A DNA stretch of 55,178 bases from a bacterium (GCA_030550175.1 JAUQPW010000023.1:1-55178), one strand, 5' to 3'; positions 34,384 through 42,291 are shown, numbered from the stretch's first letter. The notes: generated by a model not told the origin, from the letters alone. Numbers and translations: made by a program.

Positions 34384-36072
34384 TCAGCTTAGGTTCATGA
34401 TAACGCGGATCACGTCAATACTGAAGGTAGGATTGAGATCCATAACCACCTGCACTTCTCCTCGAATCTCCATGGCACGATCTGCCGAGACGGTAAGTTT
34501 GTATCCGGTCAGGAATTCCCGGACGATCAAATCCGATAGAAAGCTATCGAGGGTGGTACGCAGGTTTTCTCTCACCCGCCTGTTGTTTAACTTGCCAATA
34601 TACTGGTTTGCGCCCAGGCGGGTACCTTCTTTAACATAGTCCACAATCCGACGCAGGGTAATTTGTTTAAATGCTTCGTCATCGGTGGTAATCCCTTTAA
34701 CTACCCGGATACCCCGCTTTTTCTGTAAAGTAAGCACGCGGTTTTGTACCAGCGCCTTCAACTCACCGTAATTGTACTCCATGGTCAGGTCTTCAATACC
34801 TGCCAGGGTCTTATTGGTCAGGCTGATGTGGGGAGATAAAGAACTCAGCTTACCGGCTACAGCCACTGCGGCAAAATAGGGGGGCAAATCTACCACCTGG
34901 CCGGTTTGAGGATCTTTTTCTCTAAGACCCGGTGCTACTAAAACAATCCGCTTATCGGCAATTTCGTTGGCATTCTCCAGGATCTTTTCCATGTCGCTGT
35001 TATCGGCTCCAACCACGGCTATACGTTCACGACCCAGATTTTCCGTCTTTTCCACATGACCCAAAATGGCTGCTTTGATATCTGAGAATTTGAGTCCTGC
35101 GACCACTACGATTTGTACATTTTGCTCGACCAGGTTATCCAGAGCGGCCTGGAAATGACTTAAGGATACCGTTCCGTTCTCCCCGCCTGAAAAGGCTTCA
35201 AATCTTGAAGTTATTTTGGGCAGGCCATCTCCTTTTGTTTCGACAACCTCTACCAATCTGGAAGGATTCTCTTCATCCTTAAGCCGTTGAGCCAGGTAAG
35301 AAATGCTGGGAACGATATAAACTTCCTGAGTATTGCCATACCGTAAGGTAACTTTTCGCAAGCTTTCTTTAGGTACCCAGTAGCTGGCCAGTACCTCTGC
35401 CGTTGAAGAGGGCGGAGTCGCAAACGTCAGCGTACGATTGGCCGGATTCACCTGAACCACGCTGGTAGAGGCCTGGGTTTGCTTAAGCTGATATTTTTTC
35501 AATAATCCCTGCTCCAGGACTACTATACTGCCTATACTCGGTTCGGCACCGTTACCACCTTCCGCAGCCTGTGATTGAAGAATTTTCTGGGCAGAAAGCA
35601 CAAAAGATCCGTTACTGCGGGCAACCACTTCATTACTGACAAGTTCCTGGACTTCAGCCTCCTCAATCCGAATCTGTAGCCGATTTCCCCAGGTACCGGG
35701 GGTCTTGGCCCTCAGGGTCAGAACAGGAGCATCACTTTCATTGGATATCTGATAAGTTGCTCCCCTGGCTGTTTTTTCGTCCAATACCCGTTGTGCATAA
35801 ACGGTACGGGCTCCATTATCAAAGAGGAATTTGAGGGCTCGAACTAAGGTGAGATTACTTTCCCCTCCTTTCGGGTCCCATTCCCCTATTTCCCCAAACC
35901 TGGCCCGCCCTTCCTCAAAACTACTCAGGTTTTCGATCTTACTACTTCCCATCTCAGCCGTTCCGATAATACCCACATTTCCCGTAGCAATAGCTCCAAT
36001 GGTCAGAAGTCCTTCAGCCCGGACCTCGATGTAAGTACCGGGAAGGATGGTTTCCGTAATAACTTCAGCCAT
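34384..36072 (-). CDS. Contractile tail sheath protein
   Basis: 562 residues, the sheath subunit that contracts to drive the tube. N-terminus MAEVITETILPGTYIEVRAE, with GNVGIIGTAEMGSSKIENL, shows the sheath N-terminal domain that donates a strand to neighbours. The C-terminal domain (about 440-562) has NRVLTLQKKRGIRVVKGITT, FKQITLRRIVDYVKEGTRLG and GEVQVVMDLNPTFSIDVIRV, the conserved sheath C-terminal pattern. The middle part carries a surface insert (about 95-330). A single sheath gene serves this particle, unlike PVC/AFP, which have three. The start codon at 36072 gives a normal leader and there is an adjacent SD-like GAGG. Confidence 0.95.
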   Translation of the reverse strand: MAEVITETILPGTYIEVRAEGLLTIGAIATGNVGIIGTAEMGSSKIENLSSFEEGRARFGEIGEWDPKGGESNLTLVRALKFLFDNGARTVYAQRVLDEKTARGATYQISNESDAPVLTLRAKTPGTWGNRLQIRIEEAEVQELVSNEVVARSNGSFVLSAQKILQSQAAEGGNGAEPSIGSIVVLEQGLLKKYQLKQTQASTSVVQVNPANRTLTFATPPSSTAEVLASYWVPKESLRKVTLRYGNTQEVYIVPSISYLAQRLKDEENPSRLVEVVETKGDGLPKITSRFEAFSGGENGTVSLSHFQAALDNLVEQNVQIVVVAGLKFSDIKAAILGHVEKTENLGRERIAVVGADNSDMEKILENANEIADKRIVLVAPGLREKDPQTGQVVDLPPYFAAVAVAGKLSSLSPHISLTNKTLAGIEDLTMEYNYGELKALVQNRVLTLQKKRGIRVVKGITTDDEAFKQITLRRIVDYVKEGTRLGANQYIGKLNNRRVRENLRTTLDSFLSDLIVREFLTGYKLTVSADRAMEIRGEVQVVMDLNPTFSIDVIRVIMNLS

Positions 36073-36084
36073 AAGGATACCTCT

Positions 36085-36642
36085 CTATGTTTTGTTGGTT
36101 GACGGTGGAACAGAGAATGACTCCTGGGGATGTTGCCTCATATCCACATCAATTCTCTTAATGAGACCGCTGCTCACTTCCCGACCTTCCTCAGACTCAA
36201 ACACAAATCTGTAGCCTAAGGGTTGTTTCCAAACAGGGAAGGGTGAGCCAACCGGTGGATGATGTAACACGTTTTCCACAGGCTCCAGACGTGCGGGCTG
36301 GAGCTTCAAGAATCCTTTTTGTTTTAACAAGGCAGGATTGGACTTCAATTTATTTTGAAGTTTTTCAGAAATTTCCTGGACCAAATCCAAGTTGTTGGCC
36401 CATATCTCCAGCATCAAGAAGCCCCTGTAGGTCTCTTCTAACACTTCACCTTTCTCTCTATCTCCGGTACGAATCAAACGCCCGATTCCCGTGCCCTTAT
36501 AATCTTCAATGGTCAGGGACATGACAACGGCCGGAATCTCGTTGCCGGTAGAAGGTTTCTTTACCCCCAAACTCCCGGCAGATAACACAGGCTCCGGAGA
36601 TGCAGATAAAACTTCTACAAGTTTGTTAATTATCCGGTACAT
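36085..36642 (-). CDS. Tail terminator/cap-like protein
   Basis: 185 residues. Probably closes the distal end of the tube and sheath. MYRIINKLVEVLSASPEPVL at the N-terminus, the mid-strand RGFLMLEIWANNLDLVQEISE-type unit (strand then helix), and the C-terminal PVGSPFPVWKQPLGYRFVFE are consistent with gp15/gpU-type terminators or the Pvc16 class; I cannot decide between them by eye. The last 35 residues are polar and likely disordered. The ATG lies hard against GGGAGG, closer than usual, so the true ribosome-binding site may be elsewhere. Its place upstream of the sheath gene fits injection-system order. Confidence 0.6.
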   Translation of the reverse strand: MYRIINKLVEVLSASPEPVLSAGSLGVKKPSTGNEIPAVVMSLTIEDYKGTGIGRLIRTGDREKGEVLEETYRGFLMLEIWANNLDLVQEISEKLQNKLKSNPALLKQKGFLKLQPARLEPVENVLHHPPVGSPFPVWKQPLGYRFVFESEEGREVSSGLIKRIDVDMRQHPQESFSVPPSTNKT

Positions 36643-36668
36643 CCTCCCATTAACTCAAATAGACGGAT

Positions 36669-36995
36669 TTAGGGTTCTGATTCCTTTTTCCCTTGGGTTT
36701 TGTTGGTCAGTTCACGTAAAAATGCCTTTATTTCTTTCAACCGATTTTTATTCAGTCCATAGATTTTTGGAGAAGGGAAGATTTCTCGTTTTGTCAACCA
36801 TCCCTTTGAGACCAAAAAATCAAGGACTTCTTGGATGGCTTTTCCATCTATTTCTGCCTGACTTTTTGGAGTCCACCACTTGAGAATCCCTTCCAGGGTA
36901 TCTTTTGCATCGGGATGTTCGGTTAAGTAATGGAGAATTTCCTCGATCAATTTCTGACGAGCCCTGAAAGATTCTTTTTCCTTTGGAGAATTCAT
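36669..36995 (-). CDS. Small winged-helix-like protein at the head of the injection-system block
   Basis: 108 residues, highly charged. It consists of helices IEEILHYLTEHPDAKDTLEG, EIDGKAIQEVLDFLVSKGWL and LNKNRLKEIKAFLREL separated by a short beta turn (TKREIFPSPKIYGL), a pattern compatible with a winged helix. It may be a DNA-binding regulator of the block or a scaffold. It lies 26 bp before the terminator-like gene. A -24/-12 promoter match lies just upstream. If that promoter is real, the transcript starts only about 2 nt before this ATG, so the message would be nearly leaderless, and no Shine-Dalgarno is visible. The ORF itself could still be doubtful. Confidence 0.5.
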   Translation of the reverse strand: MNSPKEKESFRARQKLIEEILHYLTEHPDAKDTLEGILKWWTPKSQAEIDGKAIQEVLDFLVSKGWLTKREIFPSPKIYGLNKNRLKEIKAFLRELTNKTQGKKESEP

Positions 36996-37008
36996 ATTTG
37001 ATAGAGAA

Positions 37009-37023
37009 GCAAATCGAATACCA
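37009..37023 (-). promoter_or_regulatory. Candidate sigma-54 (-24/-12) promoter of the injection-system block
   Basis: On the minus strand the sequence reads TGGTATTCGATTTGC. The invariant GG and GC are at the correct spacing (10 bp between), the -12 part TTGC is perfect, and the -24 part TGGtAt differs from TGGCAC at two positions. Predicted transcription start is near 36997. It lies between a sigma-54 activator gene and the first gene of the block, so it makes biological sense. A 15-bp match with two mismatches can still occur by chance. Confidence 0.45.
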
Positions 37024-37264
37024 AATAAATTTGATTTTTAAACCCTTCATTTATAAGAACTTCTGGCTCACTCTGGAAAGGGATATGGCTTATGATCCCC
37101 ACCGGTTTTCGGTCGTTTTTCCCGGAAACCTTCGGTGGGAGAAGAAAAGAGGGATAGTGGTAAATTTACCTCAAGAAGTGAGGAATATTTACCGCAGTTT
37201 CTGAATTCAGAAAGGGGGGAGTTTGAATCAAAGGGATAGGGGCTACAGGAAAAGGTGGATCCGA

Positions 37265-38659
37265 TTAAGTTCGAAAGGCATCTCGATGCAGGTTATATTT
37301 GCGAAGAAGACGCTGGAAAGCCCGACGTTCTTTTTTAGCCTGTTTGGCTGCTTGGGAGATATTTCCTTTATGGGCTATCAAAAGGTGAGTCAGATAAGTC
37401 TGTTCAAATTGTTGGATGACCCGAGCTTTGGCTTCCTGAAAGGATTCCCCGGTTGGAACCTCCTTACAACAGGAAAAGGGGAGTTCGATGTCATGGGGTT
37501 GGAGAACCTGGGCAGACGTCAGAATAACCGCTCGTTGAATCGCGCCTTCCAGTTCTCGGATGTTTCCTGGCCAGGGATAAGCCAGAAGTTTTTGTAAAGC
37601 AGCGGGAGAAAAGCAAAGAGATCCACGACCATATCGTTTTCCATATTGGGCGAGGAAGTGATTGGCCAGCAGGGATACATCTTCCATCCGTTCCCGAAGA
37701 GGAGGAAGGTGAAGGAAAAGAACATTCAAACGATAGTAGAGATCTTCTCGAAACTGCCTGGTCTGAATCTGCTGCCTCAGATCAGTATTGGTGGCGGCAA
37801 TGATCCGAACGTTGGCCGTTAAACTTTTGGAAGTACCCAGGGGCCGGTACTCTCGATCTTGCAAGAAACGTAAAAGCTTAACCTGTGCGGAAACACTCAA
37901 ACTATCCACCTCATCCAGGAAAAGGGTTCCTCCTTCTGCCTCGGCCAGAAGACCTTTCTCTGTAGAAGAGGCATCGGTAAAAGCTCCCTTTACATGCCCG
38001 AAGAGTTCGTTTTCAATCAAATGCTCCGGCAGTGCACCACAGTTAACCGGGATAAACGGTTTTCCTCGCCTCGGACTTTGATAATGGATTGCCCGGGCCA
38101 CCAGTTCCTTGCCGGTTCCGGTCTCGCCCGAAATCAAAACCATGGCATCGGAGGAAGCTATGCCCGGAATCTTTTCAATCACCTGAAGAAAAGATTTACT
38201 TTCACCGATCAAAGTCTCCCGATAAGGGGGTAGGTTGATCTCTTCGGCCTGAGAGGTAGAAGAAATTTTTCTTTTACTTTGAAAAACGCGTTGAACCCTT
38301 AAATAAAGGTCTGTTTCATTGAACGGACAGGAAAGAAAATCGTCTAGCTTCTCCAGCAGGAGTTGAAACGTAGAGGGAGAAGTGGTTTTTCCGGGACAAA
38401 AAAGACCGAAAATAGGAACCTGATTCCAACTTCTCCTGAGAAACTGGATCATTTCAGAAGAATTCTGGGTTAAAGAAGGTCGAAAGAAGATAATATCCGG
38501 AGAAAAGAGCACTTTTTTAGGTGGGAAACGGGTTGTGGTGTGAATTTGAGGTTTCATAGCAGATAGGGAATTACTTATTTGCTCAGCCAGTCGCTTACAA
38601 GGATTTATAGAACACATATCCGGATCTAGGTCGATGAGTAAAATATGTGAGAAATCCAT
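37265..38659 (-). CDS. Sigma-54-dependent transcriptional activator with degenerate receiver
   Basis: 464 residues. Residues 1-125 resemble a response-regulator receiver (HILLIDLDPD), but where the phospho-acceptor Asp should end strand 3 the sequence is PDIIFFRPSL, so phosphorylation is unlikely. Residues of about 145-385 form the AAA+ domain: Walker A GETGTGKE (about 178), the loop GAFTDA in place of GAFTGA (about 224), Walker B GGTLFLDEV (about 244), then RFREDLYYRLNV with the arginine finger. Residues 425-460 are a Fis-type helix-turn-helix (GNISQAAKQAKKERRAFQRL). It activates sigma-54 promoters from upstream sites. Location directly before the injection-system block suggests it controls that block. 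Signal input is unknown. Confidence 0.88.
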   Translation of the reverse strand: MDFSHILLIDLDPDMCSINPCKRLAEQISNSLSAMKPQIHTTTRFPPKKVLFSPDIIFFRPSLTQNSSEMIQFLRRSWNQVPIFGLFCPGKTTSPSTFQLLLEKLDDFLSCPFNETDLYLRVQRVFQSKRKISSTSQAEEINLPPYRETLIGESKSFLQVIEKIPGIASSDAMVLISGETGTGKELVARAIHYQSPRRGKPFIPVNCGALPEHLIENELFGHVKGAFTDASSTEKGLLAEAEGGTLFLDEVDSLSVSAQVKLLRFLQDREYRPLGTSKSLTANVRIIAATNTDLRQQIQTRQFREDLYYRLNVLFLHLPPLRERMEDVSLLANHFLAQYGKRYGRGSLCFSPAALQKLLAYPWPGNIRELEGAIQRAVILTSAQVLQPHDIELPFSCCKEVPTGESFQEAKARVIQQFEQTYLTHLLIAHKGNISQAAKQAKKERRAFQRLLRKYNLHRDAFRT

Positions 38660-39281
38660 TTTGCCCTCCTCTTACCTATCCAGGTTATGGATTCTGTCTT
38701 GTAATAAATAGAATGACCTTTAAAGATCACCCAGGTGTAATCTTTTCCAGACACTCCCTTCGACAATATTAAATTGCCGATTTGTAGCCGATAAGGTCCT
38801 GCTCCTGGATCTTTTGGTTCCGGGGGGATTGACTACAGAGACCTTCTCAGAGCTTCACGGGCTAGGGAGCTTGGATTGTTCAATTCTGTCATATTCCCAT
38901 ACTTCTAACCATCCTTTACCCGGGATGAAGTTTTGCCTTTTGGGATATCTCAAGCAAGCCTTATACCATTTTTAACAGAAAGAACCTGATCCCTCACCCC
39001 CCTCGCTTTCCCCCTCTCCCAAAGCTTCGGGAGAGGAGAGGTGGCGAGACGCCTGTGAGCACAGGCAATAAGGTCAAGCTTTTCTATCTTATTCCAATGC
39101 ATATGGAGAAGGGAGAATGGGACGAGGAATTCCAGGAGGGCAGTTTCTTTCCCTTTTTGTTAGTCTCTGTTATAGAAACACGAAAAATTTAATTTTTGTC
39201 CGGGTAACTTATCCAAGGCTTATGGACGTGTTTCTGCTTCGAAGACAGAATGTTTCTTTAAAAGAGACAAGTATGATTACC
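38660..39281. other. Intergenic region with a family A repeat
   Basis: 620 bp with no gene I can support. The promoter of the sigma-54 activator should lie in the first 200 bp. A family A palindrome occupies 38991-39053. Short reading frames here (such as 39117-39350) lack ribosome-binding sites and plausible composition. Confidence 0.5.
38991..39053. repeat. Dispersed GC-rich palindromic element (family A)
   Basis: CCCTCACCCCCCTCGC, then CCCCCTCTCCC, aaagcttc, GGGAGAGGAGAG, followed by GTGGCGAGACGCC. The tail is identical to that of the copy at 3180-3227. The left part matches the in-gene copy at 17559-17616. Confidence 0.65.
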
Positions 39282-39473
39282 TTATGCTGTCTCTATTACC
39301 GTCTGTGGATCGTCTTCCCACAGCTTCAGGATCGTATAGCCGTTGGATAAAAGCACGGTAAATTCGTCTCGATACAAGGGTTCAAATCCCAGGCCGGTTG
39401 TATAAAACTTGACCCAGGTCTCCAGATCATTTACCTGGAGTTCAACGTAATGTTTATGGTTGCTTAGATTCAT
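39282..39473 (-). pseudogene. Half VOC/glyoxalase domain (probably truncated)
   Basis: 63 residues: NHKHYVELQVNDLETWVKFY, TGLGFEPLYRDE, then SNGYTILKLWED. This is one beta-alpha-beta-beta-beta unit of the vicinal-oxygen-chelate (glyoxalase/bleomycin-resistance) fold. Full members need two units (110 or more residues), and this ends at a TAA after one. A Shine-Dalgarno-like GAGGA precedes the ATG at 39473. Either the gene is a remnant or the single module works as a dimer. No second half follows in any frame that I could find downstream. Confidence 0.55.
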
Positions 39474-40130
39474 AGTTTTGTCCTCTAAAATCTAAACAGG
39501 AATATGAATGACAACTATTTTTATATTTTTTTATCGCAACGATCATACCAACTTAATTAAAAGGTTTCTTTTTCCCACAAAAGCTCCATAGAAGGGAGAT
39601 TTTTACCATTATTAACCAATAACCGAAGTAAAAGGTTATTTTTTTATGAAATTTATTTCAGATAGTCTGAATTATTTGTCAGTTTTGTATTACTTTCATT
39701 CTTCATAAGATCAATTGATAAGTTTATACTTATCTCGCCCTGTTAAATTACCGAATAAGCCTCAGCGAGGTGACCTGTTTGTAGTCAATAGGGTCTTTTA
39801 AGGTTAAAATCTCCTTTAACAGTGTCGAGGTATCCTTCCAAGAGTTTGGTAATTTCCTTCATGGGAATCTGTAAAGATGAGCAAAGTATAAACAAAAGGG
39901 CCTTTAACGGCTAAAACTGTCTGATGGTATCGGCAGGGTCATCTAAAGTTAAAAACAGAGGTAAAAATTTTATAGCCACGTTTCTTATTGACACCGGTTG
40001 GGGTCCAGATACAATGGTGGTATTTTTACAGTGATAGGAGGAGAAAGTCCAAAGGATATCCTACCTTATAGGAAAGGGATAAAGTTAAATCTATAGCCGG
40101 TTTGAATCTAGTAAGAAAGGAGAAAAAACT
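39474..40130. other. AT-rich intergenic region with promoter for the esterase
   Basis: 657 bp without coding potential. Near its right end, TTGACA (39988-39993) and TACAAT (40010-40015) are separated by 16 bp, a good sigma-70-type promoter for the plus-strand esterase gene, giving a leader of about 110 nt. The rest is AT-rich, with several short repeated phrases such as GGTTAAAA and TAAAACT, and no clear structure. Confidence 0.5.
39988..40015 (+). promoter_or_regulatory. Sigma-70-type promoter for the alpha/beta hydrolase gene
   Basis: TTGACA at 39988-39993, 16-bp spacer, TACAAT at 40010-40015. The -35 is perfect and the -10 differs from TATAAT at one base. The gene begins at 40131. Confidence 0.55.
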
Positions 40131-41123
40131 ATGACTTCCGCAATGATCTATAGAGATGCTCTGGAGTATTTTAATACTTATCCGGAAACGAAAATCATAC
40201 CCCTGGATCCGAGACTTAAAGCGGCACTGGATGCTGAGCCATCAGTTTCGTTGCTTTGTCAGCTACCGGTTGCTGAATTTCGCGCAGCCCGAGAGAGGAT
40301 GATGCTGGCGAGGCCGCGACTCAATGAACCGGTGGCAAAGGTCGAAAATCGAACGATTCCGGGTCCGGTCGGGGAGATTCCCATTCGAATCTATACCCCT
40401 CAAGGTCAAGGGCCCTTCCCGGTTGTAATTTTTGCCCATGGAGGGGGTTGGGTCGTCGGCAATCTGGAAACCCATGATGATATCTGTCGTTCCTTCTGTT
40501 ATCGATCCGGAAGTATGATCCTTGCAGTAGATTACCGAAGGGCTCCTGAGGCCAGGTTCCCTATTGCCCTGGAAGAAACTTACGCCGCACTGCGATGGGT
40601 AGCCGAACATGCCGGTGAAATAGGTGGGGATGCTACACGACTCGCCGTTGCCGGGGATAGTGCCGGTGGTAATCTGGCTGCTGCAGTAGCTTTGTACTCA
40701 CGGGATCAGGGTGGACCCAGACTCTCTCTACAAGTTTTAATCTACCCGGTGGTCAATTATGGATTTGATACGGCATCCTATTATCAAAACGCCGAAGGTT
40801 ATGGCCTCACACGGGATGTGATGATCTACTTTTGGAACAGCTATCTGTCGAGTCCTGCAGATGCCGATAATCCCTATGCTTCGCCGCTCCAAGCCAAGGA
40901 TCTGGGTGGATTACCCCCTGCCCTGATTCTCACAGCCCAGTACGATGTACTCAGAGACGAGGGCGAGGCCTATGCCGCCCGTCTCAGACAAGCCGGCGTG
41001 CCTGTCCGTCTCACCCGCTATCTTGAAATGAACCATGGTTTTATCGGACTCGGTGCCGTCTTTGAGCAGTCCCGGCGAGGACTTCAAGAGATCGGTGAAG
41101 CCCTGCAATCGGCCTTCCGTTGA
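40131..41123 (+). CDS. Alpha/beta hydrolase, hormone-sensitive-lipase (HSL) family esterase
   Basis: 330 residues, a cytoplasmic carboxylesterase. The family hallmarks are FAHGGGWVVGN (oxyanion-hole HGGGW near 103), VAGDSAGGNLAA (nucleophile Ser in GDSAGG near 182), YDVLRDEG (catalytic Asp near 271) and EMNHGFIG (catalytic His near 301). An N-terminal cap of about 80 residues resembles that of other HSL (Aes-like) enzymes. No signal peptide. A Shine-Dalgarno (AAAGGAG) precedes the ATG, and a good promoter lies upstream. The substrate (short-chain esters, acetylated compounds) cannot be told from sequence. A large inverted repeat lies 22 bp after the stop. Confidence 0.93.
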   Translation: MTSAMIYRDALEYFNTYPETKIIPLDPRLKAALDAEPSVSLLCQLPVAEFRAARERMMLARPRLNEPVAKVENRTIPGPVGEIPIRIYTPQGQGPFPVVIFAHGGGWVVGNLETHDDICRSFCYRSGSMILAVDYRRAPEARFPIALEETYAALRWVAEHAGEIGGDATRLAVAGDSAGGNLAAAVALYSRDQGGPRLSLQVLIYPVVNYGFDTASYYQNAEGYGLTRDVMIYFWNSYLSSPADADNPYASPLQAKDLGGLPPALILTAQYDVLRDEGEAYAARLRQAGVPVRLTRYLEMNHGFIGLGAVFEQSRRGLQEIGEALQSAFR

Positions 41124-41145
41124 GAGGAACTGTGGGGTAAAGAAG

Positions 41146-41257
41146 GACCCTGTTTGGGACGCGGGGACACGGGGACGCGGGGACGCAGGGAGAGAAGGAT
41201 GGAGAGATGCGGGGAAATGTCTCCGTGTCTCCCTGTCCCCGCGTCCCAAACAGGGTC
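41146..41257. repeat. Large inverted repeat downstream of the esterase
   Basis: GACCCTGTTTGGGACGCGGG (with GACA after it, 41146-41169) pairs perfectly with the same 24-bp arm in reverse complement at 41234-41257. The 64-bp centre is a GGGGACGCGGGGACACGG-like tandem (one arm has 'ggggacgcagggagag', the other 'tgtctccgtgtctccc'). It could terminate the esterase transcript or be a mobile palindrome. Similar GGGGACGC-type palindromes are common in some environmental bacteria. Confidence 0.75.
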
Positions 41258-41294
41258 TTCCATGGCTGAATATTTAACTGCAAAAGCAAGGTCA

Positions 41295-41942
41295 TCAGAA
41301 ACCGGGTTTGATTCCCTTCCTGGGACTACTTGTTCCAGGAATACTCCCTGTTGAAGGAGGGATCGGGTTACCTAGAGAAAGGTCGCTTGTTGTGGCAAGA
41401 CCACCAAGGGTGATATTTCCTGTGGTACCGGGGGTCGTACCGTGCGCCGGAAAACTGCTTGTAATATCGGTGGTGGTACCACCCGGAATACCCCGGTTAA
41501 CCGTTGCAGTCCCCCCTAGCGTAATGGCACCGGTTGTTCCGATTGTCGTACCACCGGCCGGAAAACTACTGGTTATACCCGTCATGGTGCTATCGGTGGG
41601 AACCCCACCCGTTATCCCTGTGATATTCCCCCCCGGGCCAACACTGGGTATTCCGGTAGTTGTATTCCCCGGCGTACCTTTGTGGGTGATATCTAGTGTG
41701 GTACTTGCCGGATCGGTGCTTCTGGGTGTTCGAGTTGTGATGTCCAGGATAAGGTCCGTCTTTAGACTTCTAGTCATACTCTGTACAGTTGTGTTGCCGG
41801 TTGTACCACCGGGGCTACTATCCATTGCGTTGGGAGGACTACCTTGCGTAATAACTCCGATATCTCGAGTATCCTTTGCAGTCCCATGTGCACAGGCCGT
41901 AAGAATTATCAAAGCCAGTATGACAATCCACCATTTCTTCAT
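41295..41942 (-). CDS. Predicted lipoprotein, Thr/Gly-rich low-complexity
   Basis: 215 residues. MKKWWIVILALIILTACAHG is a lipoprotein signal with lipobox LTAC (cleavage before Cys18), so the product should be lipid-anchored. The rest is a degenerate repeat rich in Gly, Thr, Ile and Pro, with recurring ITSSFPA, TTGNITLGG and IPGGTT. No domain is recognised. The opposite strand is also open for over 700 bp, because of the GC-skewed repeat; the lipoprotein strand is favoured by the signal peptide. A surface or stalk role is inference. Confidence 0.65.
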   Translation of the reverse strand: MKKWWIVILALIILTACAHGTAKDTRDIGVITQGSPPNAMDSSPGGTTGNTTVQSMTRSLKTDLILDITTRTPRSTDPASTTLDITHKGTPGNTTTGIPSVGPGGNITGITGGVPTDSTMTGITSSFPAGGTTIGTTGAITLGGTATVNRGIPGGTTTDITSSFPAHGTTPGTTGNITLGGLATTSDLSLGNPIPPSTGSIPGTSSPRKGIKPGF

Positions 41943-42046
41943 AAGAAAGCGATTATCCCTTTTTAAGCTTATAGATAAAGATTTATTCTTTAAGATACTC
42001 TATCTTATTTCAGAATAGCTCCTTATTCAAAAAGGAGCTACTTTTT

Positions 42047-42291
42047 GTATCCGTATCAATTTCTTACGAAAATCGTCTTACGATTTTCATGCTTCGTGGC
42101 GACCCAACGGGTCATGACTGTTTAGTAGGTGGAAAAAGAAACACCCCCCCAACCCCCCCTCCAGGGGGGACTTCAGCAGCAACCCCACGTCAGTCCCCCC
42201 CTGGAGGGGAACACCCCCTAGTCCCCCCTGGAGGGGGGGTTGGGGGGTGTTCAGACAGAAAAAGTGACACCTACTCAATTGTTACAGTTAC
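42047..42291. mobile_element. MITE-like element (family C), copy with internal insertion
   Basis: Left end GTATCCGTATCAATTT (42047-42062) is followed by a 58-bp block (42063-42120), then AGTAGGTGGAAAAAGAAACA, a C-rich centre made of CCCCCCTGGAGGGG-type palindromes, and the right end TTCAGACAGAAAAAGTGACA (from 42250) to GTTACAGTTAC (42281-42291). The same ends, without the 58-bp block, make up the element at 54919-55055. Terminal sequences are imperfect inverted repeats. No transposase is encoded, so this is a miniature or non-autonomous element. Confidence 0.65.
42068..42088. repeat. Small hairpin inside the MITE insertion
   Basis: GAAAATCG (42068-42075) pairs with CGATTTTC (42081-42088) around TCTTA. 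It belongs to the 58-bp block missing from the sister element at 54919-55055. Confidence 0.5.

Noticed and set aside
11834..36995. Interpretation of the block as a prophage or defective phage
   Set aside because: No capsid, portal, terminase, integrase, repressor or lysis genes, and giant non-phage accessory proteins are present.
11834..36995. Interpretation as type VI secretion
   Set aside because: No TssB/TssC split sheath, TssJLM membrane complex, ClpV or VgrG fusion. Hub and spike are separate genes.
39117..39350. Plus-strand frame of 77 codons
   Set aside because: No ribosome-binding site, atypical composition and overlap with the VOC half-domain on the other strand.
41308..42018. Plus-strand frame of 236 codons opposite the lipoprotein
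   Set aside because: Hydrophobic, Val/Pro-rich sequence from the repeat; no start signal. The minus strand has a clear lipoprotein signal.
42119..42276. C-rich repeats as a CRISPR array
   Set aside because: No regular repeat-spacer pattern; it is a palindromic centre of a MITE-like element.
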